A stretch of 64,000 nt of DNA. It comes from Lamellibrachia satsuma (lineage: Eukaryota > Annelida > Polychaeta > Sabellida > Siboglinidae). Location: contig BSQZ01000037.1 in NCBI GenBank assembly GCA_033239005.1, positions 1,193,501-1,257,500 on the forward strand. Reading direction: 5' to 3'. The position numbers were made by a program, and so were the translations under genes. Shown in pieces: positions 22,158 to 43,808 of the stretch; positions within the stretch are counted from its first letter, which is position 1; each line of letters begins with the position of its first letter. A model generated the notes under the pieces. That model was not told the origin of the DNA, did not search any database, and was given only the letters and a program-made list of their open reading frames with translations.

Positions 22158-23125
22158 AATGAGCGGTGGTAATGAGAGGTGGTAATGAGCGGTGGTAATG
22201 AGAGGTGGTAATGAGAGGTGGTAATGAGCGGTGGTAATGAGCGGTGGTAATGAGCGGTGGTAATGAGAGGTGGTAATGAGCGGTGGTAATGAGAGGTGGT
22301 AATGAGCGGTGGTAATGAGCGGTGGTAATGAGCGGTGGTAATGAGAGGTGGTAATGAGAGGTGGTAATGAGAGGTGGTAATGAGCGGAGGTAATGAGCGG
22401 TGGTAATGAGCGGTGGTAATGAGAGGTGGTAATGAGAGGTGGTAATGAGAGGTGGTAATGAGCGGCGGTAATGAGCGGCGGTAATGAGAGGCGGTAATGA
22501 GCGGCGGTAATGAGAGGTGGTAATGAGAGGTGGTAATGAGCGGCGGTAATGGAGAGGTGGTAATGAGCGGTGGTAATGAGCGGTGGTAATGAGAGGTGGT
22601 AATGAGCGGTGGTAATGAGCGGTGGTAATGAGGTGGTAATGAGCGGTGGTAAGGTGGTAATGAGCGGTAATGAGAGGTAGGTAATGAGCGGTGGTAATGA
22701 GAGGTGGTAATGAGAGGTGGTAATGAGAGGTGGTAATGAGCGGTGGTAATGAGAGGTGGTAATGAGCGGTGGTAATGAGCGGTGGTAATGAGCGGTGGTA
22801 ATGAGCGGTGGTAATGAGAGGTGGTAATGAGCGGTGGTAATGAGAGGTGGTAATGAGAAGTGTTAATGAGAGGTGGTAATGAGCGGTGGTAATGAGCGGT
22901 GGTAATGAGAGGTGGTAATGAGAGGTGGTAATGAGCGGCGGTAATGAGCGGCGGTAATGAGAGGCGGTAATGAGCGGCGGTAATGAGAGGTGGTAATGAG
23001 AGGTGGTAATGAGCGGCGGTAATGAGAGGTGGTAATGAGCGGTGGTAATGAGCGGTGGTAATGAGCGGCGGTAATGAGCGGCGGTTATGAGCGGTGGTAA
23101 TGAGCGGTGGTAATGAGCGGTGGTC
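22158..23125. repeat. 13-bp minisatellite array, about 75 units
   Basis: Units are GAGCGGTGGTAAT and GAGAGGTGGTAAT with GGCGG variants, arranged in higher-order patterns: the run of GGCGG variants near 22460 recurs near 22930. The minus strand is open for 323 codons as a 13-aa repeat (TTAHYHRSLPPLI), which follows from the array, not evidence of a gene. Confidence 0.97.
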
Positions 23126-23352
23126 ATAAAATAAACTAAAATCGCAAAAAATGTCCTTTATCGTAATGTATGCCGTGGACAGAGGAGTCTAAGACCTCCT
23201 ACAGGGCCTAGGTGTTCTTCGGTAACCGGAATTTAAATAGATTATTAATTATGCCAATATACCTAGCATGTAAAGAACATTTAGAAAACATTCATGCGTA
23301 CATTAGATGTATGTATGCATTCTAAATTATTACGTACGTACGTCGTACATAC

Positions 23353-23500
23353 ATGTTTGTGTGTGGGTGTGTGTGTGTGCGTGCGTGCGTGCGTGTGTGT
23401 GTGTGCTTTCTTGCGTGCGTGCGTGCGTGCGTGCGTGTCAGTGCGCGTGCGTGTACGTGCGTGCGTGTATGTGTGCGTGCATGCAAGTTTATGTGGATAT
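23353..23500. repeat. GTGC-rich low-complexity tract
   Basis: Mixed GTGT and GCGTGCGT repeats. Overlapping frames on both strands are artefacts. Confidence 0.92.
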
Positions 23501-23658
23501 GCACGCGGTTGTGTGCTTACGTTTGTGTCACAAAAGGCGCATTCACAGCCTTCATCTTTCACCCGGCGTAGACATGTTCTGGCCTCATTGCTATGACGTA
23601 TATATTCAGAACTGACCACAGGTTGAATATTGGTTCGCCTTCGAACCTGTCACTGCTG

Positions 23659-23709
23659 ATGGCGGTTTTGACCTTCGTGTTGACTCTATCCAGATGCGAC
23701 ATTGGACAG
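23659..23709 (+). CDS. Possible signal-peptide exon, unassigned
   Basis: An ATG opens MAVLTFVLTLSRCDIGQ, a short hydrophobic N-terminus, and runs to a CAG|GTAATG donor in phase 0. It resembles the first exon of a secreted protein, but no following exon was recognised before 24449 and the frame could be chance. Confidence 0.2.
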
Positions 23710-26700
23710 GTAATGATGCGGCAAACGGCTATCATAAAACAAGTTACGCGTGTGAAGACCGGTCTCGATGTTGTCCCGGGGACGTCCAACAATAGCCTGA
23801 CGCAAGCAAGGTGTTCGGGACGCGTGTTTTGACAAGCTAGGTCGTGTTCAGAATGCCCGTTGTCGCTGATCGTGTGTGCCTCACCCGCGACGTCAGCGAA
23901 GCGTGACGGTTCACTGACCATGGGCGTGTGGTGGCACGGGCAGTACAGTTCCACCGGCGGTTTTCTTGTACGAATCGCCTCAGTAAACAGTACACGGTGC
24001 GATTAGTTGTAATGACTATTTTGTGCAACCAAATTGTGTAAACAGGTATGTGTGTACTATGAGAATCAGATTTCACAATAATGTTTCGTTATACGGACGT
24101 AAGACATTCCGTTTTATAATTAGTGTCTTTTATTCTCACATGTGCATTAAATCATGGATAGTCACCAACGACATAGCTAACAAGGTAAATTAATTCACAA
24201 CCCTCCATCCGTCGCAGGAGCCAGACACATTGAAATGCAGGATTGAAATGCACGATATTCAATAGTGAAATATATGACCGAGTACAAACAAGCCAAGTTC
24301 ATAAAAGACAGCTCAGATGTCTCAGTGGCGTATTCCGTATTGACTCATCTGAGCCTGTCAACCTATATGACATGTAGATTACACACACCTTTCAACAAAC
24401 ACAAACCATTCTGGGACACAAACACGGGTTGTTGACACTGAGGAACATGAAAGAACATGTCAGGAACCGATCTGTATGATGTAGACTGTTAGTGCATAGC
24501 GAACTCAATTTGTCCAACTGCAATATTCATACAAGACAAACGTTGAGCATTGACTGTTGTAAATAAAGAAATCTGATAGCATTGACTGTTGGAAGGATGC
24601 ATATATGAGGGTGGGTGCAGACGCGGTTTTTTTGGGGGAGGGGGCGTTGGGGTCGTAGCCTTATTTTTACGTTTTTGATTTTTTCCAATGTAACATATGG
24701 GGGCGTTGGGCCATAGCCCCATTTTTGACGTTTTTGATTTGTTTCAATGTAACCTATTGCGTGGTAAAGTAATGGGTGACTAAGTCTGCACCCTTTGGCC
24801 TCCCTTTGGCCTCCCGTCCCCCCCTTGCGAGATCCTAGATACGCCACTGGATGGGTGTGCCCTTTACTTTGGTAGGACTTAATAAATTAAAATCACGATA
24901 TTTTCCCACATAACTTTGTCTAGGCTATTATATTGTGAAGGCTATTGGGCTCATCACTTTGAGCGGACACATTTTTGGTAGACTACATTACTTGTATTTT
25001 TTAAGATCAAAGCGCTACACCGATATTCTAGATTCTAAGCTCGTCTTTAGCAGGGCACATTTTCAACTAAATCATATTTTATGTCGAACGAAAATAAATG
25101 TTTATTGCCTACCCGAGGAGACAGGCAGGCGATGCACACATTGGAGTGATTGTGCTCCGCAAATTAGACTGACCCTCACTGATTACTCTCATGAAGCATT
25201 ATGTGCTACACGTGTTCTTATTTACATCCCACTGTGCCGTGGATGACAAGCGTACGACAAAGGGCAGCACAAAGAGAAACACCAGGTGGCGACGTACGAG
25301 TGGAAACCACCACAAAACACGTGGATGACAGAACCGACATTCATTAGCATGTATCATGGTATGCACCGTCCTATTATTTCCATCATCGCTAAACGAGCCG
25401 CTGTCCTATAATGACAGCACTCTGTATGATGCAGTAATTATGAACGGGATCGAGGTATTAATTTTACAAACCCTCAAATACAACTGTGGTTCCGGCCTAG
25501 ATCGCATCAGTTCGTTCTATACAGATTCTATGCAGATTGAGCAAGACTAACGGAGATGCTTGGTAATAATAATTTATTCAGGGATTCCACGAATAAACAC
25601 GCGTTAGTAGGAACATAAACCTCTAGAACAAACATATTAATTCTTCACGAAATTAAGAAAACGTTTGACAACAAAGGAATGAATAACTGAATGCTTGTTA
25701 CAACGGGCATGCGACTGTGACTAGACGAAAGACGGAAATACTGGTTGTTATTAATGAATTAAGACTCAACGGTTGTTCTGGAGAACTTATGACGTTGCTG
25801 GTATACAAAAGGAGCAAGAAAACCGTAAGCACCCATACACGCTGCAAGAGTCAGGACTCAAAGTCACTTTGATGTGACACAACGAAGCTAGACATTGCTG
25901 TGAACATGTACACCTAAAATCCAATACAAGAGGTTTTCTTGAGAAAAACTATTCCCCACGTATTCATGTCTATGTCGTGTCGTCGGGGCTTTTTTCACAT
26001 CAGCCAGTCGTTGTAAAGAGCAAAGCACGACTACCACACGTGTTACTGACCCTGTCTGCATTTCCGTCACCCGCGACACGGACATGTGTAACGTATAATC
26101 AACACAAGGACAACAAATACGACAGGATGCCCTCTGAAAACATCACAGAGGATGCGTGTCGCCGTTATACACGGAAAGCATTTCGCTATGAAATAATGCC
26201 AACAGTACAGTTCGTTTTGTGCATTTGTATTCGTGTCCCGTCAGGAGACATCTTGGTCAACTCTCTACATCATCACGAATGTTAGCAGAAAACAAAGTAT
26301 TATAAAAGAACTGGAAATATCTTCACGAAGAGCCATTAGTCTCTTCAGAATAACGACCCTGTAGACGATGTACGACAAGTCAAGTCACTCGTCTTCTGGA
26401 AGTCTTCGAGGTGACAAACTGGCGTCTGACACGATCCAACGACACGGCCCTGGAACAAAGCAATCATTATACACCTTTGAAAAGCCATCAAACGTAATTG
26501 TCGGGCTGCCACCAACCCGCAGACCCAGAGGAGAACAAACAGGCCTGTCACCCGATCGTTTCTTGTACAGCATTTGTGGCCGAGGGATCATGTTAAAAAC
26601 GACGAAGAAAAAGGAGTTCCGCATGATTACGAAAACGAACAGAACATAGCGTTTCTTAGTAAATTACTAAACATATATTTTCTTTTCACACGATAGGTCT

Positions 26701-27736
26701 CAGTGATATTACGAAACTTGTGCACAGTTGTTTGGTAGTATACTCGATGCCCTTCTTTCGCTCATTCAGCGCAGTTTCTGAAATCCTCACATCACCCTGT
26801 CCGATATCTTATAATTTCATAGATCAGTACAATTACCAATGAAACGCTTTCCTCTATGCAACGAGCATAGTTATACCCGGGCTGACTCCTACAATAACGT
26901 CTATTAGCACGTTAGGTCATCTAACTCTGCCCTACTATTTGATAAGACAAACATAACTAAGGTGTTTTCGGTTGCCGCACTAAATCTATGGAATTCTCTC
27001 TGTATTGGCGTCTAACGTCAGCATGGAATATGATGACATACATGTACTGTCGTCACGCGAAGAAACACCTTTGCTCCTCAGGATATTCGTCCAACCGCTG
27101 ACGAAACCGCTTATGCAGACTGCGTAACCCTTTGGTTTTGATGCGCTGCCAAACTCGGGTTTCCGAGGGTATCGACGATATTATTGCATTGTAGAGTACG
27201 TATGGGTGAGATGGTTGTATTACCATCAATTTGCTCGATTGTAATTTTTGATAGTGCAGCGCTGCAGCGCGCATTATCGCTCGTAATCAGCGCCATGATA
27301 TGGGCTAATGTTCAACAGACAAGCATCAATATGGTTCTTGCTTGGCAGATATCTCCTGCATGTGCACGGACGACAAACAATTGAATGGATATAACAACTT
27401 AGCACATTCTGACAATTTAAACAAGTCAAATCATTAGGGAACTGGGAGATTTGGATATGTTAAATTGTTTTCGACGTGCTCCCTTATTAGTTATATGTAG
27501 GCAGCCGGCGTGGCGCGCCCCGTTTGAAGAGTCGGCCGCGGGATCTTCACAGACACACCCCGTGTAATTGATGTGTGTCGAACGCGTGGACAACATGATG
27601 CAACGGAGAGGAAGCCATCACTTTCTCATGGTTTGTCTTGGTGCTGCGCAGGCGATATTCAAATGACGGCGCGCGCGACTGCGACAGGATCTATCGACGT
27701 CGAGTGTGTCGTCGTCGGGGTGACTGGACAACGGGT

Positions 27737-27758
27737 CACGTGGTAGGTGTCTATAAAA
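27737..27758 (+). promoter_or_regulatory. E-box CACGTG and TATA box of tyrosinase-like copy 2
   Basis: Identical to the copy 1 promoter: CACGTG at 27737-27742, TATAAAA at 27752-27758, start codon at 27881. Confidence 0.55.
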
Positions 27759-27880
27759 CAGCTGTGGATGACAATGACATCGACACTGGTTGCATGCGCT
27801 TGTTGTGATCGCAAGGACAAAAGGGTTGCGAGTTTGAACGTTTTCAGCCTGTCCCACTATCAGTGTTGTCAACCGAGATA

Positions 27881-37227
<9,347 letters not shown>

Positions 37228-37548
37228 GTCATGACCTTTGACGATATCACCTCTGATCTACATCGGTTAATGAAACGCCCGGATGTGAACAATGACGCAA
37301 CACGAATGTTGCCACCTGTCAACACTGCACGACACCCACAGTCACTTGTTTCAAAGTCCTACTGCATCCGACACACAAATACATCAGTTGTTTGCATCGG
37401 GCAAAGAGTAGATATTTTTCAACGAAACAGCTCACGTGTGCGCACCAAATGTTGAGTTGCACCACAACTGGGGTGCTGCAAATATTCATGTGTTGGCAAC
37501 AGCAGATTGAGGATTATCATTAGTCTTTGCAGAGTCGATCAATACAAA

Positions 37549-37554
37549 AATAAA
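37549..37554 (+). terminator. Candidate polyadenylation signal AATAAA, tyrosinase-like copy 2
   Basis: Same AATAAA as in copy 1, 322 bases after the stop codon. Confidence 0.4.
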
Positions 37555-38606
37555 CCAACAAAGATATAATTGTTCAGTTGACGTTCACACTTGTCTTTTT
37601 CACAACAACGGACAACTTTAGTGAAACCCACCTTAAGTTGTATCACTTAACAAGCGATGTGCTGATCACATGGTGTAGACATTATAATTCTTTATTATAT
37701 ATTTAATAGTGTCGTTTCTATGTTGTGAACAACAAATCCGTATATAGTAAGGTTGTCAAACAGCTCAAACAGGGCACTAGATAAATGTTTTTACTTGCTA
37801 CTTGCTCGCACAGGCAGAACTGGCGGAACAGCACTTGTCACAGAATTGTATTGTTATTTAGGGAATTGCTAACATTGTCATAGCGTAGGCCTATGCATCA
37901 TAATTTGTGGTATCTTATTGTCTATCGTTGCTTTTCATCTTTAGAACTACGGCGTACATTTATCATGTTACACGATGGAATACTGGTATTGATTTATATG
38001 AAAACGTATGTCAGGGAACATATTGTATCGCAATACTAACATCTCGTATAATAATATAAAACAACTGTAATTGTGTGTAATTGTGCATACTTAGGGGCTA
38101 ACATATATAAATGTGTATATCTTTACATAACATTTATGATACGGTTGATGGGTTTTGTACTTTAAAAGTTTATATTATTATATTAATAACACGACGACGA
38201 GTGTCAAGTTTGACGTACAACAGCCCATGTGAGTTATGCTGGCGAGTAGTGACGTAATACACGTTGTGTGACGTCACATACGGTTGCTATTTGCGCTCGA
38301 GATGGTTGTTATGTACGCACATGCGGAAGATTGTACGAAACTTTACGAATTAAAACGTACATTGATGGCACGGATTAAACTTGTTGCTTTGATAATTTTT
38401 GGGAATATTTGTGGGACACATAGTGTCTTGGATGGAGCCGTACTCTTCAGGTATGGTTAGTTGATTAGTTTATTCGTTGGGTGACTGAACGGAATCAGTG
38501 CAGTGAGATTGAGTTGATACAACTTTATTGTCTTCAATGAGTCGTCCACACGAATCACGTGCTCTGATTCAATAACAACTACTTTTATGCGATACTAAAT
38601 GTTGAT

Positions 38607-39242
38607 CAATAACAACCAGAAAATGAGCTTCTCCAAATGCAAGGTCATCACTTCACCGGACAAACAAATTGTTCTGGATGGCGAATAATTCGAGATTGTT
38701 GGAAATTGGCGTTTCTTGTGTTAAATGCTGCTCTCAACACAGTTAGCTCACAGTCGAGGAATAGCCCTAGCATCCACAGCCTTTAGTAGACTTATAGATT
38801 CTACATTTGGTAACCCAACAAAGTTCAACTATACATGGCCCTTATATTGTCAACAACAATTTGGTGCTAACGCTTGGAACACCCCAATGAAAGGAGACAC
38901 ATACTATTGTGGTTTTTGAGATGCGTAGCCTGCGGGGTATCAGAGGTATTGCCAGGGCAGACAGGTTACAGAATAGCCAGATCAGAGTAGACACATTCAC
39001 CCCTGAATCAAGTGTCACCAGACACAGAGAACTCTGGTTGCTTGGACACGTTCGTCGTATGCTAAGAGAGAACCTTGTCAGTCAAGCATTCAAACACGAT
39101 CCCAAGGAATAGTGGAAGAGAGCAAGGTCACGTAAGAGGTGGAGTGACCAGATGAGAAGTAACATATAGCTTTCGCTCTTGACCCAGAGCGGTACTCGAT
39201 GAATATAGCAGGATGGAGAGGTACAACTTCCCAGAGGCCAAC
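38607..39242 (+). mobile_element. LINE reverse-transcriptase 3' relic, block A
   Basis: Same relic as 14195-14830, with VFEMRSLRGIRGIARADRL and LLGHVRRML visible and the same stops. Confidence 0.8.
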
Positions 39243-39869
39243 GATCAGGTCAGTATGGCCTATGCGTTTACGTCAACAAACCGGTGATAGGAAATTGTAA
39301 CCGGGATCCAGGGTGCAACTTATTGTCAACTTTATAGCAGAAAACGTGGTTCGAAACCCCACGAAGACTACCCAGTCAATGCAAGCATTAGCCATGGCAA
39401 TGGATAGGCAAACACATCACAAGTTTTATTTCAATCGTTTTCAACAGTGTTGCCAACTCTACGAATGATCAGATCCATTGCGTGACGTTTTGCCTAGGTT
39501 GTTGCCAACTGTACGAATTATCAAATCCATTGCGTTACTTTTTCCCTAGGTCCTTCAACCCAACAGTTATGGCCGCCGCAAATGCAAATCTGTTGGACAT
39601 TCCGTCGTATTTTTCATTGAATGTTTTGCCCAAACAAAGTTCAACATTTTACAAAAAGAGCAAAGTGTGGGAAAGGTTGATCTGGTATGTCGCCCTAGTT
39701 GTGCAATTAATAGATATAAACATGGTTACTAAGGCGAAGTGGAGGCCACGCTCGTAGTTAGGATTGTGGCATCATATTCTGAATATAACAATTATGCTGC
39801 CGGCACACATTGAGTTAATCAAGTTGTCACGGCGTTATTTCGTCTCACAAATGGTCTCAGAATACAACG

Positions 39870-39972
39870 ACAGCAACAACAATAGCAACGACGACGAAAA
39901 GAACAATAACAACTACAACAACAACAACAACAACAACAAGAACAACAACTACGACGACGACGACAACAATAC
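39870..39972. repeat. (AAC)n low-complexity tract, block A
   Basis: AAC and GAC triplets give an Asn/Asp-rich frame. The block B equivalent is at about 53050-53125. Confidence 0.9.
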
Positions 39973-40731
39973 TAAAACTTCAATATCGCCTAAATACTCA
40001 AGGGCTCGATCTCAGAGGCGCAACAAACCTGAATCATAAAGTGTGATATCGTGAACAGGGACGCACTAAAGTCATCAAAGCGAGGGACAGACGACGTTTA
40101 GGGTTTAAATGCAATCTCTAAACAACATGCGTTGAGGTTCGGACGGTAGCTACAGGTTCAGTATTTCCTCAGATTATTCACACCTGGCCACTGCACGAAA
40201 CAGACAAAACAGCGTACTTCAACAGTATCTAGTTAAACGTAGCATCCCTTTGACGACAAGTACAGGATTAACAAACCATTGCAGTGAAGGTTAATCCATT
40301 ACTAGCTAGAACTGAGTAGATTTTGTGTGTCACATCAGTCACCGAAATCACCAGGCCGAAACAATATGGCAGTTGGTCCGAATTAGCCGAGGGCTACTCC
40401 AGCTATTGCGATGTTTACTTTTTGGCCTAACCATGAAAACAACCACCCAGAGTCGCCAAACTGCTTATTTACCCCACATATACACATGTCACGTGGTCAA
40501 ACATTACTCTTACTTCCTTGTAACGAAAACAAATAAAACAAAAGCTAGCTATATCTTCTACGCCTAGCTCCGCGAAGGTAAGCATAGGAGATGACAAGTT
40601 TTCGTTTATTTTGATCTTTATTTGTAAGTAAGCGTAATGTTTGACCACCTCATATTGTACGCATAAAATAAATGTTTGACCTTCGGACTGAAAAATGGTT
40701 TTGAGTAGCCGAAGCAGAAGCACCTATTCAG

Positions 40732-41124
40732 GTGCAATATAACAACCTGCTCCCCCGGCATATTGCTACATCACTTAATTACACTGGCCTGGTCAAGTTA
40801 ATTAGTCATGTTATATATGCAGAGCGTCCGATAGGCCAGTGGTGTGCGCGGAAACAAATTGCGAGAAGAAAACTGGAGCAGGTGTTTTTTAAGTCACTTT
40901 GCTTGATTGCGCCAATCGACCATCAACGATGCATTGTTCCCGACTTTGAGACACATTTTTTAGTTGTTGTTATTTTGGTTATAATGTGTCCTGAGAACGA
41001 GCGAAGAACCGTAGGCGCAGCCGCAGGATCAATTCGGGATTCACCAAATTCGGTGAGTATGACGCAGACTGTTTTACTTGTCGGCCATAGCTATATTCCC
41101 CGCGTGGTGCGTTTCATTCGATAG
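40732..41124 (+). pseudogene. SGNH-hydrolase-like ORF fragment, block A
   Basis: The end of a 130-codon frame reads QTVLLVGHSYIPRVVRFIR. A hydrophobic strand followed by GHSY resembles the first block of SGNH/GDSL esterases, a domain carried by several transposon ORFs. The frame is cut at the fold-back hairpin. The block C copy (58541-58732) continues further. Assignment rests on one short motif. Confidence 0.35.
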
Positions 41125-41177
41125 ACTAAAGCACACATCCTAGCTTTAGTCTCGCGCATGAAACGCACCAAGCGGGG
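41097..41177. repeat. Fold-back hairpin, block A
   Basis: Left arm CCCCGCGTGGTGCGTTTCAT and right arm ATGAAACGCACCAAGCGGGG pair with one mismatch. An inner pair AGACTAAAGC/GCTTTAGTCT closes a ten-base loop. Block B has the same hairpin at 53889-53974. Confidence 0.9.
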
Positions 41178-41460
41178 AGCATAATATATATTATATATTA
41201 TGTTTCATTATTTTTAAGAATAATATTTTATCAATTAACATGTCATGCATGGCAGTATAATGTATGTGTAGCAAGGGATACAGAAGATATTTTTAAGCAT
41301 GTTGGGCACTTCACTCAACAAATAATTTCCCTAACATCTTGTTTGCCAATTTGTTTGCACAAAATGTACGAAATAATTGTAAGAGATTTATAATACGGAT
41401 GTCTTATGCAAGAGTTTAATAAGTTTTTTTTTTACAAAACATTCTGTTAGCATATTATAT

Positions 41461-41637
41461 ACACACACATACAGCTACATACACGCACGCAAGCACGCAC
41501 GCACGCACGCACACACGCACGCACGCATGAACGCACACACGCACGCACACGCACACGCACGCGCACGCGCACGCGCACGCGCACGCGCACGCGCACGCGC
41601 ACGCGCACGCGCACGCGCACACGCACACGCACATCAG
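41461..41637. repeat. (CGCA)n and (GCGCAC)n microsatellite
   Basis: Long alternating purine-pyrimidine tract, including about 12 GCGCAC units, with Z-DNA potential. The corresponding tract in block B is mainly CGCA and CA. Confidence 0.95.
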
Positions 41638-41917
41638 AACATATATACAAAAATGTATTTCTTCATTTTACAACTTGACAGAACAAAACAGTAGTTCGTT
41701 GATTAATATTATCTTAAGACGTATTCAGTACACATAATTTCTTAGAGAATAATTTATTTTAATTGAAATTGTGCAGATACTTAACGCTAAAAATGATCAT
41801 CTTTCCAGCTGCTCCTGGTAGAGGGGCATCCACTGGAAAGTGTAGAGTGTTTTTGGCAGTAGACTTCTGTCATTGTTGTGGCCTTACGAGCAAACATCAA
41901 TAGTTATAAACTTCAGA

Positions 41918-42196
41918 TCAGCGTAAACCAAAGTCACAATAACTGTGGAATATGTCCCTTGGTGCTATCATGACCACATGCGTGCCGTCCAATTCTCGTA
42001 GACCGTAGGGAAAATCCCATTTCTGCCCAAAATTAGCAGCCACGACTTCCCATTCGCCACTGTCTTGTGGTAGTTTCATGTAGATGGGCACCAGTCGTTC
42101 CCACAGCACTTTGCAGCATTCATACACAATAGCACCAAACGTAGTAGCGCACACACGGTAGCTGAATCCGATCGTTTCTCCAGCTGCAAGTTTCAC
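41918..42196 (-). pseudogene. PIF/Harbinger transposase fragment, block A
   Basis: The 92-codon minus-strand frame contains GETIGFSYRVCATTFGAIV, VLWERLVPIYMKLP, EWEVVAANFGQKWDFP and ELDGTHVVMIAP: the N-terminal half of the DDE nuclease of HARBI1-like transposases with its first Asp (LDGTH). The C-terminal half is missing because about 510 bp present in block B is absent here. Confidence 0.75.
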
Positions 42197-42667
42197 AACT
42201 GTTTTTTAACGCATAATATCCTCTTATGCCACATGTGCGTGTAACCCCACTACCATATGTCCAACCCGTTCCAGCGTCTCATTTGCAAGAAAATGAGATG
42301 ATTCTTTTGTATAGAAATACACTCTATCCCAGTGTACACAATTGTAATTATTGTGTTAATGTTATACAATTTCAGTAAATGTGTTTATATTTTAATTACA
42401 CGACATGCAATTAAATGTGTAGGTTGGCACATATTATATGCCATTAATCATTTTCAAACAAGTTTATACTTGTACAGAAAATATGTCTGTATTTGTACTG
42501 ACGCTCACTGTGTTAAAGTGAATACAGTTTTATTGTTGTAGTTTCATTTATACAGTTGTAACAGAAATTGTGTGTATTTTAATTACTTGCATATGGTGCA
42601 GGTATGTTCAAATTGTACGTTAAGTAAAACAACTGATTTAAGTAATATTCATGTATTGTCACTTACC

Positions 42668-43051
42668 TCAGACATTTAGCCTTTGCATTGGCATATAACA
42701 TTCATCGACATGCTGTGCTTCACACTGTCTGTTTCTATATAAAACAGCACTTGCGCAAACTACTCCTATCTCACACGGAAACACTGTCTGAATGTTCCCC
42801 CATCCAGCTGTCATTCCTGGACAAGTAGGTTGTAGGCGCCGTATCGACTCCGTTCGTTTAGGATAACAATAACCCACCAATTGTAACATTTGTGAAGCAA
42901 TTATATAGAAATAGGCGCTTTTGTGTTTATTGAATTGTAAATAATATCGCTGGTTGTATGCTTGTGCAATTTGTGTTTGTGGAAATTTTATTCCTTTTAT
43001 TTCATAATTATGCTGGAACCTCATTGAGCAGCAACAATAGTTTTTGATCAA
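42668..43051 (-). CDS. Unidentified ORF conserved between repeat blocks (block A copy)
   Basis: 127 codons on the minus strand. The middle part ([18 protein letters not shown] through [11 protein letters not shown]) is identical to the block B ORF at 56142-56498. No family recognised. It lies on the same strand as the Harbinger transposase fragment and upstream of it, so it could be another element-encoded protein. Confidence 0.35.
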   Translation of the reverse strand: MIKNYCCCSMRFQHNYEIKGIKFPQTQIAQAYNQRYYLQFNKHKSAYFYIIASQMLQLVGYCYPKRTESIRRLQPTCPGMTAGWGNIQTVFPCEIGVVCASAVLYRNRQCEAQHVDECYMPMQRLNV

Positions 43052-43416
43052 TTTAATCTTTCAAACCAGTCTTGACTGTTTGCTAACGTTATTTACACTA
43101 ATTAGTGACATGCACCAGCATGTGTATGTGCATTCATTGTTATTGTAATGTATTTCCTGGCTGTGCACACTACTGTAGGCGTTGTATGTTCAACTCAGGG
43201 TGCACAGAGGCAATCCTTGTCCTGTCATAATCAATGAAAATAAATTGGACAGATTGCCAATTTTTCACCCTACATGGAAGATGTGTTTCTCACACAAACA
43301 CAGAAAGGGTTGCACAGGCTCCCAAAATGGTAGATACATGAGGAGAAATGTTGTAGCTCTATGTGGTCGTTTTCATGGTTCGTTCAGAAAGTAAAAGGGT
43401 CCCAGGAAGACGGCGA

Positions 43417-43808
43417 CACGCCATGGGCCCACCATGTAACAGAACACGCCATGGGACCACCATGTAACACAACACGCCATGGGACCACCATGTTACACAA
43501 CATGCAATGGGACAACCACGTAACACAACACGTCATGTGGCCACCATGCTACACAACGCGCCATGGGACCACCATATAAGACAAAACGCCATGGGACCAT
43601 CACGTTACACAACACGCCATGGGACCACCATTTTACACAACATGCAGTGAGACCACTAGGTTACACAACACGCCATGGGACCATCATGTAACACAACACG
43701 CCATGGGACCACCATGTTATACAACACGCCATGGGACCACCATGTTACACAACATGCCATGGGACCACCATGTGATATAACACGCCATGGGACCACCATG
43801 TAACACAA
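43417..43808. repeat. 28-bp minisatellite, about 14 units
   Basis: The unit CACGCCATGGGACCACCATG plus TAACACAA repeats with point variation and no unique spacers between units. Confidence 0.95.

Larger units (their letters stand above)
37669..43065. repeat. Repeat block A (left of GNMT)
   Basis: About 5.4 kb that aligns in order and orientation with 50930-56516 at several percent divergence, with indels. It contains a LINE relic, a fold-back hairpin, a CA/CG microsatellite and PIF/Harbinger remnants. Its first 2 kb is shared with duplication copy 1 (13257-15212). Confidence 0.9.

Noticed and set aside
22158..23125. CRISPR-like array (here and at 43417-43808)
   Set aside because: Units follow each other without unique spacers, and the DNA is clearly animal.
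22156..23127. 323-codon minus-strand frame
   Set aside because: A direct consequence of the 13-bp array; no start context, splice sites or domain.
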